64,000 nucleotides of DNA from Flavobacterium sp. UBA2787 (GTDB lineage Bacteria > Bacteroidota > Bacteroidia > Flavobacteriales > Flavobacteriaceae): the NCBI GenBank assembly GCA_002352205.1, contig DEHZ01000008.1:52547-116546 (forward strand). The letters are read 5' to 3'. Positions 45,246-52,025 of the stretch are shown here, piece by piece. Each line of letters opens with the position of its first letter. Position 1 is the first letter of the stretch. The notes under the pieces are model-generated. The model was not told where the DNA came from. It saw nothing but the letters and a program-made list of their open reading frames with translations, and did no database searches. The position numbers and the translations under genes are program-made.

Positions 45246-45815
45246 TTACACAATGCCGTTCAGAAGCACTTGCGACATATTTTTTCGGAGGGTTGCTTCG
45301 TTTAGATTTTTGGATTTGTTGTACCAAAGGTAAAGTGTGCGAAGCGTTGAAAGTGTTGAAAAAACAATAACTTCGGGATTGATGTTTTGTAGTTCTTTGT
45401 CTTGAATTCCTTTTTTGATGATTTGGCGAAAATTTTGTTCATATTCTTCCCGCATTTTGATGAAATAATGTAATTCGTTGTCGGTTAAATGCATCCAATC
45501 GTTGTTTAGGCAAGCTAGTGCATCGGAATTTCGTAACGTAATATCGATGTGTAATTGAATTACTTTTTCGATTTTTTGGATGGAAGAAATGTCGGCTGAC
45601 ACAATTTCGTTCATCACATTCGTGAATTCTTCCGCGATTTCAATGACGATTAAAACCAGAATTTCTTGCTTAGATTTGATGTGATTATACAAGCTTGCCG
45701 CTTTGATATTCATCGCTTGAGCAATGTCTCGCATCGTCACGGCACTGTATCCTTTTTCTTTGAAAAGTTGTGCAGAAACGGAAATGATTTCGGTTTTTCG
45801 GTCAGTAATCTTCAT
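45246..45815 (-). CDS. TetR-family regulator, probable repressor of the paa operon
   Basis: A 189-residue TetR/AcrR-type regulator. The HTH lies at about residues 9-50 (ISVSAQLFKEKGYSAVTMRDIAQAMNIKAASLYNHIKSK) and a helical ligand-binding domain follows. It lies directly upstream of paaE in the same direction, so a PaaR-like role responding to phenylacetyl-CoA is likely. Two inverted repeats with the common core TAAC-N4-GTTA, one over the paaE start region and one over the -33 region of its own promoter, support repression of the operon and of itself. The ligand is inferred from context. Confidence 0.88.
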   Translation of the reverse strand: MKITDRKTEIISVSAQLFKEKGYSAVTMRDIAQAMNIKAASLYNHIKSKQEILVLIVIEIAEEFTNVMNEIVSADISSIQKIEKVIQLHIDITLRNSDALACLNNDWMHLTDNELHYFIKMREEYEQNFRQIIKKGIQDKELQNINPEVIVFSTLSTLRTLYLWYNKSKNLNEATLRKNMSQVLLNGIV

Positions 45816-45822
45816 AGAATTT

Positions 45823-45862
45823 CAAATATAAAGATTTTTTTGGATTGGGTAACTTTTGTTAC
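45823..45862 (-). promoter_or_regulatory. Promoter and possible operator of the tetR gene
   Basis: TATATTTG (minus strand, 45823-45830) ends seven bases before the ATG. GTAAC-TTTT-GTTAC (45849-45862) is a perfect 5-4-5 inverted repeat over the -33 region and shares the TAAC-N4-GTTA core with the paa operator. Confidence 0.5.
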
Positions 45863-45959
45863 GGAATGGTTTTTAGATTGTTGTTATTTTTGTTGAAGAT
45901 TTAGAGCTAAAAAATTAAAAAAATCTAAATAATCAAAAAAAAACATTTTGCGTCTTTTT

Positions 45960-45991
45960 GAACCATTAAGGTATTAAGGTGCATTAAGTTT
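45960..45991. repeat. ATTAAG triplet repeat, copy 4
   Basis: GAACCATTAAGGTATTAAGG followed by TGCATTAAGTTT, between the tetR and rhodanese genes. Confidence 0.8.
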
Positions 45992-46037
45992 ATATAACGC
46001 AGATTTGAAAACAAGAAAAATTTTAAATAAAAAAAAT

Positions 46038-46346
46038 ATGGGATTATTGAGTATGTTGGGTTTGGGTGGAAAACAGGAAAGTGTGAGCGATTTTATGGAA
46101 AAAGGTGCTGTGATTATTGATGTGCGAACGGTTGGTGAATTTCAACAAGGAAATATTAAGGGTTCGAAAAATATTCCGTTGAACACGATTTCATCAAAAA
46201 TTGAAGAAATTAAAAAACTGAACAAACCGGTAATTGTTTGTTGCCAGAGTGGAATGCGAAGTTCTCAAGCCAATTCAATTTTAAAAAATAACGGCATTGA
46301 ATCGATGAATGGTGGCGGATGGCAAAGTTTGGAACGAAAATTATAA
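46038..46346 (+). CDS. Rhodanese-like domain protein
   Basis: A 102-residue single-domain rhodanese, a probable sulfurtransferase. The substrate loop is CQSGMRS with the active-site cysteine at residue 69, preceded by IDVRTVGEFQQGNIKGSKNIPL (about 27-48). The start at 46038 avoids a lysine-rich, non-conserved extension from an earlier ATG. It carries no signal peptide, so it should be cytoplasmic. It is convergent with the DUF4230 gene, with only two bases between stops. The sulfur donor and acceptor are unknown. Confidence 0.9.
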   Translation: MGLLSMLGLGGKQESVSDFMEKGAVIIDVRTVGEFQQGNIKGSKNIPLNTISSKIEEIKKLNKPVIVCCQSGMRSSQANSILKNNGIESMNGGGWQSLERKL

Positions 46347-46348
46347 AT

Positions 46349-47041
46349 TTAGGTTTTAATTTTTTTGGATAAACCGGTTTGTGTCAAAACTGTTTCGCCA
46401 TTGTACTCCAATTTCCAACCCATTGTGTTGGTTAGAATTAGTATTTTGGAAAGTTCGCTGATTAATCGGTTTTCGGCATTGGTTTTAAGTTTTGATTTTT
46501 CCATTTTTTTGGCGATTTCAGCTTTTACTTTCTTGTTAATTTTATTGTAATCGGCTGTACCAAAAGGATTAAATGTACTTTCGTCGATGCTGTAAAAATG
46601 AATATCGGGATTAATTTTCATTTCGGCTTCGGGAATATTTGTGATGGAAATGGTTTTCGTGGTTTCGTTGATATCGTATTTTATTTTACTTAAATCGTAC
46701 GAAATTGTTATTTCTGCATTCACAACCATCAAGGCTTTCTTTTCAAAAGAAACCATATCCATAACATAGTTCTTTTGATCTTTGTATGTCATTACTTGCG
46801 AATACGTTCCTTCGGTAACGACTAATTTGGAGACATTTCGCAGTTGCTTTTCGATTAAAGCGGAATTGTATTCGATGGTAGAAGAATCTTTTTCTTTGGT
46901 AAAATACTGATAACCGAGATAAAGCAAAACACCAATAATGATGATGTAAATCAATTTTCCTGATCGTCCAATGGCTTGAATAATTGGAACTAACACATTT
47001 TTAAGTTGGGTTTCTGTGGATTGATTTCTTCTTGTAGCCAT
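46349..47041 (-). CDS. DUF4230 single-pass membrane protein
   Basis: A 230-residue protein with a basic N-terminus, one transmembrane helix (about 30-50, LIYIIIIGVLLYLGYQYF) and an extracytoplasmic DUF4230 domain (about 65-230; VTEGTYSQVMTYKDQ, VVNAEITISYDLSKI). The family is widespread and its function is not established. It follows the response regulator gene in the same direction by 29 bp, so it may be expressed with the signalling locus; a functional link is not shown. Confidence 0.88.
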   Translation of the reverse strand: MATRRNQSTETQLKNVLVPIIQAIGRSGKLIYIIIIGVLLYLGYQYFTKEKDSSTIEYNSALIEKQLRNVSKLVVTEGTYSQVMTYKDQKNYVMDMVSFEKKALMVVNAEITISYDLSKIKYDINETTKTISITNIPEAEMKINPDIHFYSIDESTFNPFGTADYNKINKKVKAEIAKKMEKSKLKTNAENRLISELSKILILTNTMGWKLEYNGETVLTQTGLSKKIKT

Positions 47042-47070
47042 CGCATATAAATTTATACGAAGATAAAAAT

Positions 47071-47721
47071 TTAAATCAACTTATTCGATTTGGCTTTTTG
47101 AATGGCTTCCAATTTATTGTGAACTTGAAGTTTCGTATAAATATTTTCGATGTGTTTTCGGACGGTCGAAGGCGAAAGTATCAAATTATCTGCAATTTGA
47201 TTGTAATTTAATCCTTTTGAAAGTTGTTCCAATACTTCAATTTCACGCGGAGAAAGTTTGATTTCTTCTTCTTCGGTTTTGGCATCAAAATCGATTGGAT
47301 TTCGTAATAATTTTAAAGTTTTTAAGGCAATTGACGGATTCATCGCCGCTCCGCCATTTAACGTTTCAATGATTCCTTGGTGCAAATCGGTTGGGTTGAC
47401 TTCTTTGAGCAAATAGCCATCGGCACCGGCTTTGATAGCGTTAAAAATATTTTCATCATTATCAAAAGCAGTCAGCATAATGACTTTAATTTGAGGGTAT
47501 TTTTGTTTGATGATTGCAGTGGCTTCGATTCCGTTGAGAACAGGCATTTCGATATCCATCAATAAAACATCAAGGTTGTGATTCTCGCCTAATTTGGTTA
47601 ATAATTCAGCTCCGTTTAGTGCAGAAAATTTGATTTGAATATCTTCGAAAAAAGATAATTTTTCCCGAATGGCTTTGATTAAAAAACTATTATCATCAAT
47701 TATGGCGAGTTTGATATTCAT
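47071..47721 (-). CDS. NarL/LuxR-family response regulator
   Basis: A 216-residue two-component response regulator. The receiver domain covers about 1-125: acidic pair D9-D10, phospho-acceptor D56 (LLMDIEMP), T and K switch residues in MLTAFDNDE and YLLKEV. The LuxR-type HTH covers about 150-210 (LSPREIEVLEQLSKGLNYNQIADNLILSPSTVRKHIENI). The cognate kinase is almost certainly the TPR histidine kinase two genes upstream. A small membrane protein gene lies 4 bp upstream, and their shared promoter (48018-48065) carries an 18-bp near-palindrome, the best candidate for its own binding site. Confidence 0.95.
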   Translation of the reverse strand: MNIKLAIIDDNSFLIKAIREKLSFFEDIQIKFSALNGAELLTKLGENHNLDVLLMDIEMPVLNGIEATAIIKQKYPQIKVIMLTAFDNDENIFNAIKAGADGYLLKEVNPTDLHQGIIETLNGGAAMNPSIALKTLKLLRNPIDFDAKTEEEEIKLSPREIEVLEQLSKGLNYNQIADNLILSPSTVRKHIENIYTKLQVHNKLEAIQKAKSNKLI

Positions 47722-47725
47722 TTTG

Positions 47726-47992
47726 TTATAAATTAGTTTTACTAAACAAATGTAAAAATTCCAGTTTCAATTGAATAGCGTTTAATTTTCGTTGCGTAGT
47801 TTCTTCCAATTCGGCTAAATTATTGATGGAATCATTCATTTGATTTTTTCTGTTTTTTTCTGAAATCAATTGATCTTGAATGCAAAAAACACGGTAAAGA
47901 TGTTCTTTCTCTTTTTCATTATTCTTCCGTTTGAAAAATAAAATCAAAAACAGATTGATAAAAATAAAAAGAACAAAAAGTGAATGATTCAT
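47726..47992 (-). CDS. Small membrane-anchored coiled-coil protein of unknown function
   Basis: An 88-residue protein: residues 1-22 form a single hydrophobic helix (FVLFIFINLFLILFF), then a basic patch (KRKNNEKEKE), then a long, charged, probably coiled-coil helix up to about residue 80. It lies 4 bp before the response regulator start and behind a perfect TAAATTTG promoter element, which argues that it is real and co-expressed. It could be an accessory of the kinase, but no family was recognised. No signal-peptidase site is evident. Confidence 0.65.
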   Translation of the reverse strand: MNHSLFVLFIFINLFLILFFKRKNNEKEKEHLYRVFCIQDQLISEKNRKNQMNDSINNLAELEETTQRKLNAIQLKLEFLHLFSKTNL

Positions 47993-48017
47993 AGCAATTT
48001 TATTTTTTGATTGAACT

Positions 48018-48065
48018 CAAATTTAGCAAAAAACAAAACTGAATTCCATACGGCAATTGCCTTAT
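48018..48065 (-). promoter_or_regulatory. Promoter with 18-bp operator upstream of the membrane protein/response regulator genes
   Basis: On the minus strand ATAAGGCAATTGCCGTAT (48048-48065) is followed, after exactly 22 nt, by TAAATTTG (48018-48025), a perfect -7 element 25 nt before the ATG at 47992. No TTG stands at -33. The operator overlaps the last codons of the kinase gene region and its stop. The same arrangement occurs at 50171-50218 and 51905-51952. Confidence 0.72.
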
Positions 48066-48066
48066 T

Positions 48067-49965
48067 CTACGAAATTTGTTTTTCGATTAAAATGCTGGTT
48101 CCTTTATCTTTTTCGGAGATGATTTTTAAATCGGCATTTAATTCTAATGCTCTCTTTTTCATATTATTCAAACCATTTCCGAGTTCAATTTCTGATTCTG
48201 AAAAACCAATTCCGTTATCATTAATTGAAAAAATCATTTTGTTATTTTCTTGTTTCAGTAAAATTTTAATTTGAGATGCGTTGGCATATTTTATGGCGTT
48301 ATTCACCGCTTCTTGGATAATTCTATAAATATTCATTCCTTCGATAGATGAAAATTCGTGTGACGCATTTACGCTGTCTTCGATTGAAAAATCAAATGAA
48401 ATTCCGTGTGTAGCCAACTGAGCATTATCAATAAAATTGGTGATTCTGATTTGTAAATCTTCCACAGAAATAGCATTTTTGTTCATTGCCCAAATGGTAT
48501 CACGCAATTCGGTAATCGTGTTTTTGGTGAAGCCACTGATGTTATCAAACTTAGAAACTAATTTTTCTTTCGCTATATCAAAATACTTTAAATTATCGAT
48601 GGAAGAAATGATGAATGTGAGCTGCGAACCAATGTTGTCGTGCAAATCTCTGGAAATCTGCAATCGTTGTTCTTGTAGTTTATTTTGAGTTTCAATTTTA
48701 ACGAGAGCTTCTTTGAGTTCGACTTCCTTAATAAGTTGATTATTCTTAATTTTTTGTTGATTGTATAAAAGATAACCCAGCAATCCCAGTACGAAAGCAA
48801 ATCCTAATGAACCAAAAATGATGGTGTTTTTTTGTTTTATCTTTAATTCATTTTCGGCTAATTCTGCTCTGTTTTGAGCTATTTCTGTATCTTTTTTGGC
48901 GGTTTGGTATTTCGTTTCAAGTTCTTGCAACTGTTTTATGTTGGATAATTTCTGAATACTATCACGAAATTGGTTTTTCAGATTATGGTATTCATTTGCT
49001 TTTTTATAATCATTTTTGGCTTCATAAAGTAGAGCATAATAATTATAGGTGTTTTCAATATCAAATGCTGATTTTGATTTTTTTGCATAAACGAAAGCAC
49101 TATCGAAATTCTTTTTAGCTTCAAGATAATTTTCTTTGTACAAATATACATCACCAATATTATTGTAGGAAGAAGCCAAACCCGCATAATTTTTAATAGA
49201 ATGTTCTAATTTTATCGCTTGTTTAAAGTAAATTAAGGCAGAATCAATTTTCTCCATATAATAGTAAACTCCACCTACATTATTGAGTGACTCTGCAATT
49301 CCTCTAAAGTCTTTTAACTCCTCTTCAATCTTTAGAGAATATTTGAAATAACGAAGAGCATTCGCTAAACTATCTTCGTAAGCATATACTATTGCCATGT
49401 TGTTATATGCTTCAGAAAGGCCTTTTTTCTTTTTCAACTTTTCAAAATCAACGATCGCTTTCTGATGATACGATTTAGCTTTCTCATTCATTTCCAATGA
49501 CCTGTAAACCAATCCAATGTTATTGTTAATAATGGCCTGATTATTTAAATCCTTCTTTTTGTCGTAAATTTTTATTGATTTTAGATAGGCTTTCAAGGAT
49601 TCTTCATACAAACCGAGATTTCTTTTGCAGGAACCAATATTATTATAAGCTGAAGCAACTATTAGTGAATCTTTAGTTAAAGTCAGTGCCTTTTCAGAAT
49701 AATCAATTGCTTTTTCATAATTACCTTTAACCCGGGTTACGATTCCCATGTTGTCTAATGTGTAAGCCAATGATAAATTGAGTTTTTCTGCTTTAGCAAT
49801 TTTTTCAGCTTTGCTGAGTAGTTCCATCGCTTTGTTTGTGTTGGAAGCATATATTTTCAATGCTTTTACATTCAAACTATCAATTACTTTATGCTCTTTT
49901 ACTTGAGCAAAAATTTGCATAAAAAATAAGCCGAAAAAAATAACTGCTTTTAGTTTTTTTGTCAT
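48067..49965 (-). CDS. TPR-repeat sensor histidine kinase
   Basis: A 632-residue sensor kinase. Signal peptide about 1-21 (FMQIFAQ). At least six tetratricopeptide repeats cover about 35-335 (patterns such as AYNNIGSCKRNLGLYEESL), presumably periplasmic. A coiled coil and one transmembrane helix follow (381-401, TIIFGSLGFAFVLGLLGYLL). HisKA_3 has H442 in ISRDLHDNIGSQL, and the HATPase domain has NNAIKYANAS (N box) and NDNGIGF (G1). It partners the downstream LuxR-type regulator. Its own promoter is of the plain housekeeping form (49989-50020), unlike that of the regulator gene. Confidence 0.94.
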   Translation of the reverse strand: MTKKLKAVIFFGLFFMQIFAQVKEHKVIDSLNVKALKIYASNTNKAMELLSKAEKIAKAEKLNLSLAYTLDNMGIVTRVKGNYEKAIDYSEKALTLTKDSLIVASAYNNIGSCKRNLGLYEESLKAYLKSIKIYDKKKDLNNQAIINNNIGLVYRSLEMNEKAKSYHQKAIVDFEKLKKKKGLSEAYNNMAIVYAYEDSLANALRYFKYSLKIEEELKDFRGIAESLNNVGGVYYYMEKIDSALIYFKQAIKLEHSIKNYAGLASSYNNIGDVYLYKENYLEAKKNFDSAFVYAKKSKSAFDIENTYNYYALLYEAKNDYKKANEYHNLKNQFRDSIQKLSNIKQLQELETKYQTAKKDTEIAQNRAELAENELKIKQKNTIIFGSLGFAFVLGLLGYLLYNQQKIKNNQLIKEVELKEALVKIETQNKLQEQRLQISRDLHDNIGSQLTFIISSIDNLKYFDIAKEKLVSKFDNISGFTKNTITELRDTIWAMNKNAISVEDLQIRITNFIDNAQLATHGISFDFSIEDSVNASHEFSSIEGMNIYRIIQEAVNNAIKYANASQIKILLKQENNKMIFSINDNGIGFSESEIELGNGLNNMKKRALELNADLKIISEKDKGTSILIEKQIS

Positions 49966-49988
49966 TATGTTTGAATTTTGGAACTATT

Positions 49989-50020
49989 CAAATTTAATCT
50001 TTTGTTTTTAAGTCAACAAA
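49989..50020 (-). promoter_or_regulatory. Housekeeping promoter of the TPR histidine kinase gene
   Basis: On the minus strand TTTG (50017-50020) and TAAATTTG (49989-49996) are separated by 20 nt, a full match to the Bacteroidota consensus. The ATG follows 23 nt downstream. Confidence 0.75.
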
Positions 50021-50055
50021 AAATGTTTACTTATTATTGATTTTAAGTAGTATAA

Positions 50056-50148
50056 CTACTTTAAAACAACAATTAAATTGAGTAATAAAACTAGAAATAT
50101 CATAAAATAAATCAGTAGCACGATTCGTAATGTTTTGATTGTTTTCAT
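50056..50148 (-). CDS. Small 30-residue membrane peptide
   Basis: An ATG frame of 30 codons ending in TAG. It starts MKTIKTLR and continues as one uninterrupted hydrophobic helix of about 20 residues (IVLLIYFMIFLVLLLNLIVV) with a final Lys: positive-inside N-terminus, no signal-peptidase site. It is too short for ordinary gene finders. The main support is position: 22 nt after its start-side promoter element (GAATTTTG, 50171-50178) comes the 18-bp operator at 50201-50218. A competing 68-codon frame on the same strand (50027-50233) begins upstream and shows no such coherence. Whether it is translated is not known. Confidence 0.5.
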   Translation of the reverse strand: MKTIKTLRIVLLIYFMIFLVLLLNLIVVLK

Positions 50149-50170
50149 CTTTTTGAATGTTGGGATAGGA

Positions 50171-50218
50171 CAAAATTCGGGTAATTAACATTGTGAAACA
50201 ATACGACAAATGCCGTAT
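50171..50218 (-). promoter_or_regulatory. Promoter with 18-bp operator upstream of the small membrane peptide
   Basis: ATACGACAAATGCCGTAT (50201-50218) lies exactly 22 nt from GAATTTTG (minus strand, 50171-50178; one mismatch to TAnnTTTG). CAA at 50199-50201 gives a minus-strand TTG at a 20-nt spacing. The layout equals that at 48018-48065 and 51905-51952. Confidence 0.68.
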
Positions 50219-50226
50219 AAAAAAAA

Positions 50227-50255
50227 TTCCCAATCGAGCAGATTACGATTGGGAA
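50227..50255. terminator. Rho-independent terminator of the split secreted-protein gene
   Basis: TTCCCAATCG pairs perfectly with CGATTGGGAA across 9 bases. On the minus strand it is followed by a T-run (plus-strand A-run at 50221-50226) and lies 21 bp after the stop at 50276. Confidence 0.88.
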
Positions 50256-50275
50256 ATTATAACTTGACTTTACTC

Positions 50276-50824
50276 TTATTTTTTGCTCTTTGCATATTCT
50301 GCTAACTGAAAAGCATAAGCATCAAGTGTTTTTTTCATGGCATCTAGAAATAAATCTCTGTCAACTGTAACGGTATAAAGCATGAGTCCTTGCTGCTCTT
50401 TATAAGTTATTTCGCCACTCGGAGAACCTTTTTTTATTTCCTTTACATAATCATTTGCCGATTGATACTTTATTTTGCTTTTAGCAATGTAAGCCATAGG
50501 ATCAAAAGACAAAGCTCCCCAATTTGGCGATACTATATTCATAGGTAAATCATAAGTAAATAGGTTTGAAAAATGACTTACTTGGGCAACAGGGTCAAAT
50601 GAGAAAGTATGCTTATACTCTTCTGAATCATAAAATTTCGAAACAAATTTTTTATCCCAGTTTACTAAAAATGGCTCTAACAAAACGGAAAGATTAACCA
50701 TAATAGCATCGTTTTTCGACGCTAATTTAGTATGTGCTCCCATAGCCATTTTTGGATATTTAAAAATAGGTTTTTTCCCCGCTGCAAATGTTACAGCAGC
50801 ACCCCATTCCTGACCGGCTTCCAT
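50276..50824 (-). CDS. Downstream half of a split secreted protein (unknown family)
   Basis: A 182-residue frame that starts at the ATG placed directly after, and in frame with, the TAA stop of the upstream frame. It has no signal peptide of its own and starts in what looks like the middle of a beta-rich domain (EWGAAVTFAAGKKPIFKYP). The remainder contains GAHTKLASKNDAIMVNL and a helical C-terminus (FLDAMKKTLDAYAFQLAEYAKSKK). I read it as the second half of a 324-residue secreted protein interrupted by one nonsense codon, although an independent cytoplasmic protein cannot be excluded. No family recognised. Followed by a strong terminator. Confidence 0.65.
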   Translation of the reverse strand: MEAGQEWGAAVTFAAGKKPIFKYPKMAMGAHTKLASKNDAIMVNLSVLLEPFLVNWDKKFVSKFYDSEEYKHTFSFDPVAQVSHFSNLFTYDLPMNIVSPNWGALSFDPMAYIAKSKIKYQSANDYVKEIKKGSPSGEITYKEQQGLMLYTVTVDRDLFLDAMKKTLDAYAFQLAEYAKSKK

Positions 50825-51253
50825 TTAACTAAAAAATTCACCTGCATTTACACTAGTCTCTTTTGTGAGTAACTTTTTATATTCATCTTGATTTTCGACT
50901 GTTGATGGATCAATAATTGTATAGCCAATCTTTGAAAAATGGTTTTCTAAAGTTGATTTAAAATAATCTGCCAACTCTTGAACGTTATCAGACGTAATTC
51001 CGTCAATAATGGATGCAAAACGGTCAATATGGTCTCTACTGTTTTTATTAAGTGAACCCTTACGTTGGTATTCCATTGTTTTTAACGTCACATTTGCACC
51101 AATAAAACAAATTTTGTTAGACTTTCCAAAAGGATTTTTACTATCCATTTGAATATAATTTTTAGAAAAGTCTTTGGTTGCGAACTCTTGTCCTTTTACT
51201 ATTAAAGAGAACACCAAACAGATTATGATACTTACTACTACTTTCATATACAT
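50825..51253 (-). CDS. Upstream half of a split secreted protein (signal peptide)
   Basis: A 142-residue frame with a Sec signal peptide (start at the third residue Met, VVVSIIICLVFSLIVKGQ; cleavage near residue 21). The mature part contains SKNYIQMDSKNPFGKSNKICFIGANVTLKTMEYQRKG and helical sequence. It ends in a TAA directly followed in the same frame by the ATG of the next gene. A clean protein would be expected to continue, so this may be a nonsense-mutated gene or a programmed two-part one. It lies 86 bp after the DUF6252-like lipoprotein gene, with a terminator between them. Confidence 0.65.
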   Translation of the reverse strand: MYMKVVVSIIICLVFSLIVKGQEFATKDFSKNYIQMDSKNPFGKSNKICFIGANVTLKTMEYQRKGSLNKNSRDHIDRFASIIDGITSDNVQELADYFKSTLENHFSKIGYTIIDPSTVENQDEYKKLLTKETSVNAGEFFS

Positions 51254-51280
51254 ATAAAATTAATTATAAATTACAAGAAT

Positions 51281-51318
51281 TAAAACTTCCCAAACAAAGC
51301 ATATTTCGATTGGGAAGT
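51281..51318. terminator. Hairpin terminator between the lipoprotein and the split gene
   Basis: ACTTCCCAA pairs with TTGGGAAGT across 16 bases; the minus strand continues T-rich. Its stem is very similar to the terminator at 50227-50255 (both carry TTCCCAA and TTGGGAA). Confidence 0.7.
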
Positions 51319-51339
51319 ATAAAAAACCACTAAAAAAAT

Positions 51340-51870
51340 TTATTCAAATTCTACATTAAAAGAACCTTCTGTTACTTCTTTCATACTTCCATCATCCGTG
51401 TTTTTTGCCGAATAACTAAAAGTACCTTTGATGTGCGTATCGGTAATTTCAGAAATTTTTATTTCACCCACTTTGTCGCCACCTTCATAAGGAGCAGACC
51501 AAATTTTTGATTCAAAAGCAGTTGGGTTAGAGATATCAACTGTAATTTCAGTGTAACTTGCATTTGCTTGTCCTAAACCTAAAGTTCCTCCAATATCATA
51601 GGTTCCTACACCGTCAAAAGTTGTAATATTAAAAACAAACGCTTTGCTAGAAGTACCTCCTGTATTTCCTTGAATTGAAAGCATAGATCCTACTTGATAA
51701 GCAAACGTTGTCATTTCCATACTTGTTACCCAAGACCCATCAACTTTTGCAGTAATTGTTCCTGCCGCTGCACTACCTCCACCTCCGCCATCATCATCAC
51801 TACTACATGACGTTAAAAAAATAGATGTTGTTACTAAAAAGCACGCACAGATAAATTTAATTGTTTTCAT
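51340..51870 (-). CDS. DUF6252-like lipoprotein
   Basis: A 176-residue predicted lipoprotein: lipobox FLTSC near residue 22, an SSDDDGGGGG linker (a Bacteroidota outer-surface lipoprotein export-like acidic tag), then a beta-rich domain (about 40-176: ITAKVDGSWVTSM, FVFNITTFDGVGTYDIGG, IKGTFSYSAKNTDDG). The pattern resembles DUF6252 proteins; I am moderately sure of the family. Function unknown, probably outer-membrane, surface-exposed. Its promoter carries the 18-bp operator at 51935-51952, so it is a candidate target of the neighbouring LuxR-type regulator. Confidence 0.8.
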   Translation of the reverse strand: MKTIKFICACFLVTTSIFLTSCSSDDDGGGGGSAAAGTITAKVDGSWVTSMEMTTFAYQVGSMLSIQGNTGGTSSKAFVFNITTFDGVGTYDIGGTLGLGQANASYTEITVDISNPTAFESKIWSAPYEGGDKVGEIKISEITDTHIKGTFSYSAKNTDDGSMKEVTEGSFNVEFE

Positions 51871-51904
51871 AATTATTGTATTTAATTGGTTAAATAATTC
51901 GAAA

Positions 51905-51952
51905 CAAAATTGCTGCTTTTGAGGAAGGAGTACAATAAGGCAAATGCCGTAT
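51905..51952 (-). promoter_or_regulatory. Promoter with 18-bp operator upstream of the DUF6252-like lipoprotein
   Basis: ATAAGGCAAATGCCGTAT (51935-51952) lies exactly 22 nt from CAATTTTG (minus strand, 51905-51912; one mismatch to TAnnTTTG). A minus-strand TTG (51933-51935) gives a 20-nt -33/-7 spacing and abuts the operator. Same architecture as at 48018-48065 and 50171-50218. Confidence 0.7.
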
Positions 51953-52025
51953 TTTGAAAATAGGTCACTAAATTGAGAAGGAAAATTATATTTAAAACAG
52001 CTAAAAGTAAAGGAAGTTCAGAAAA

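Noticed and set aside
50027-50233. 68-codon minus-strand frame upstream of the TPR kinase
   Set aside because: Overlaps the operator, the -7 element and the better-supported 30-residue frame; translation is not protein-like.
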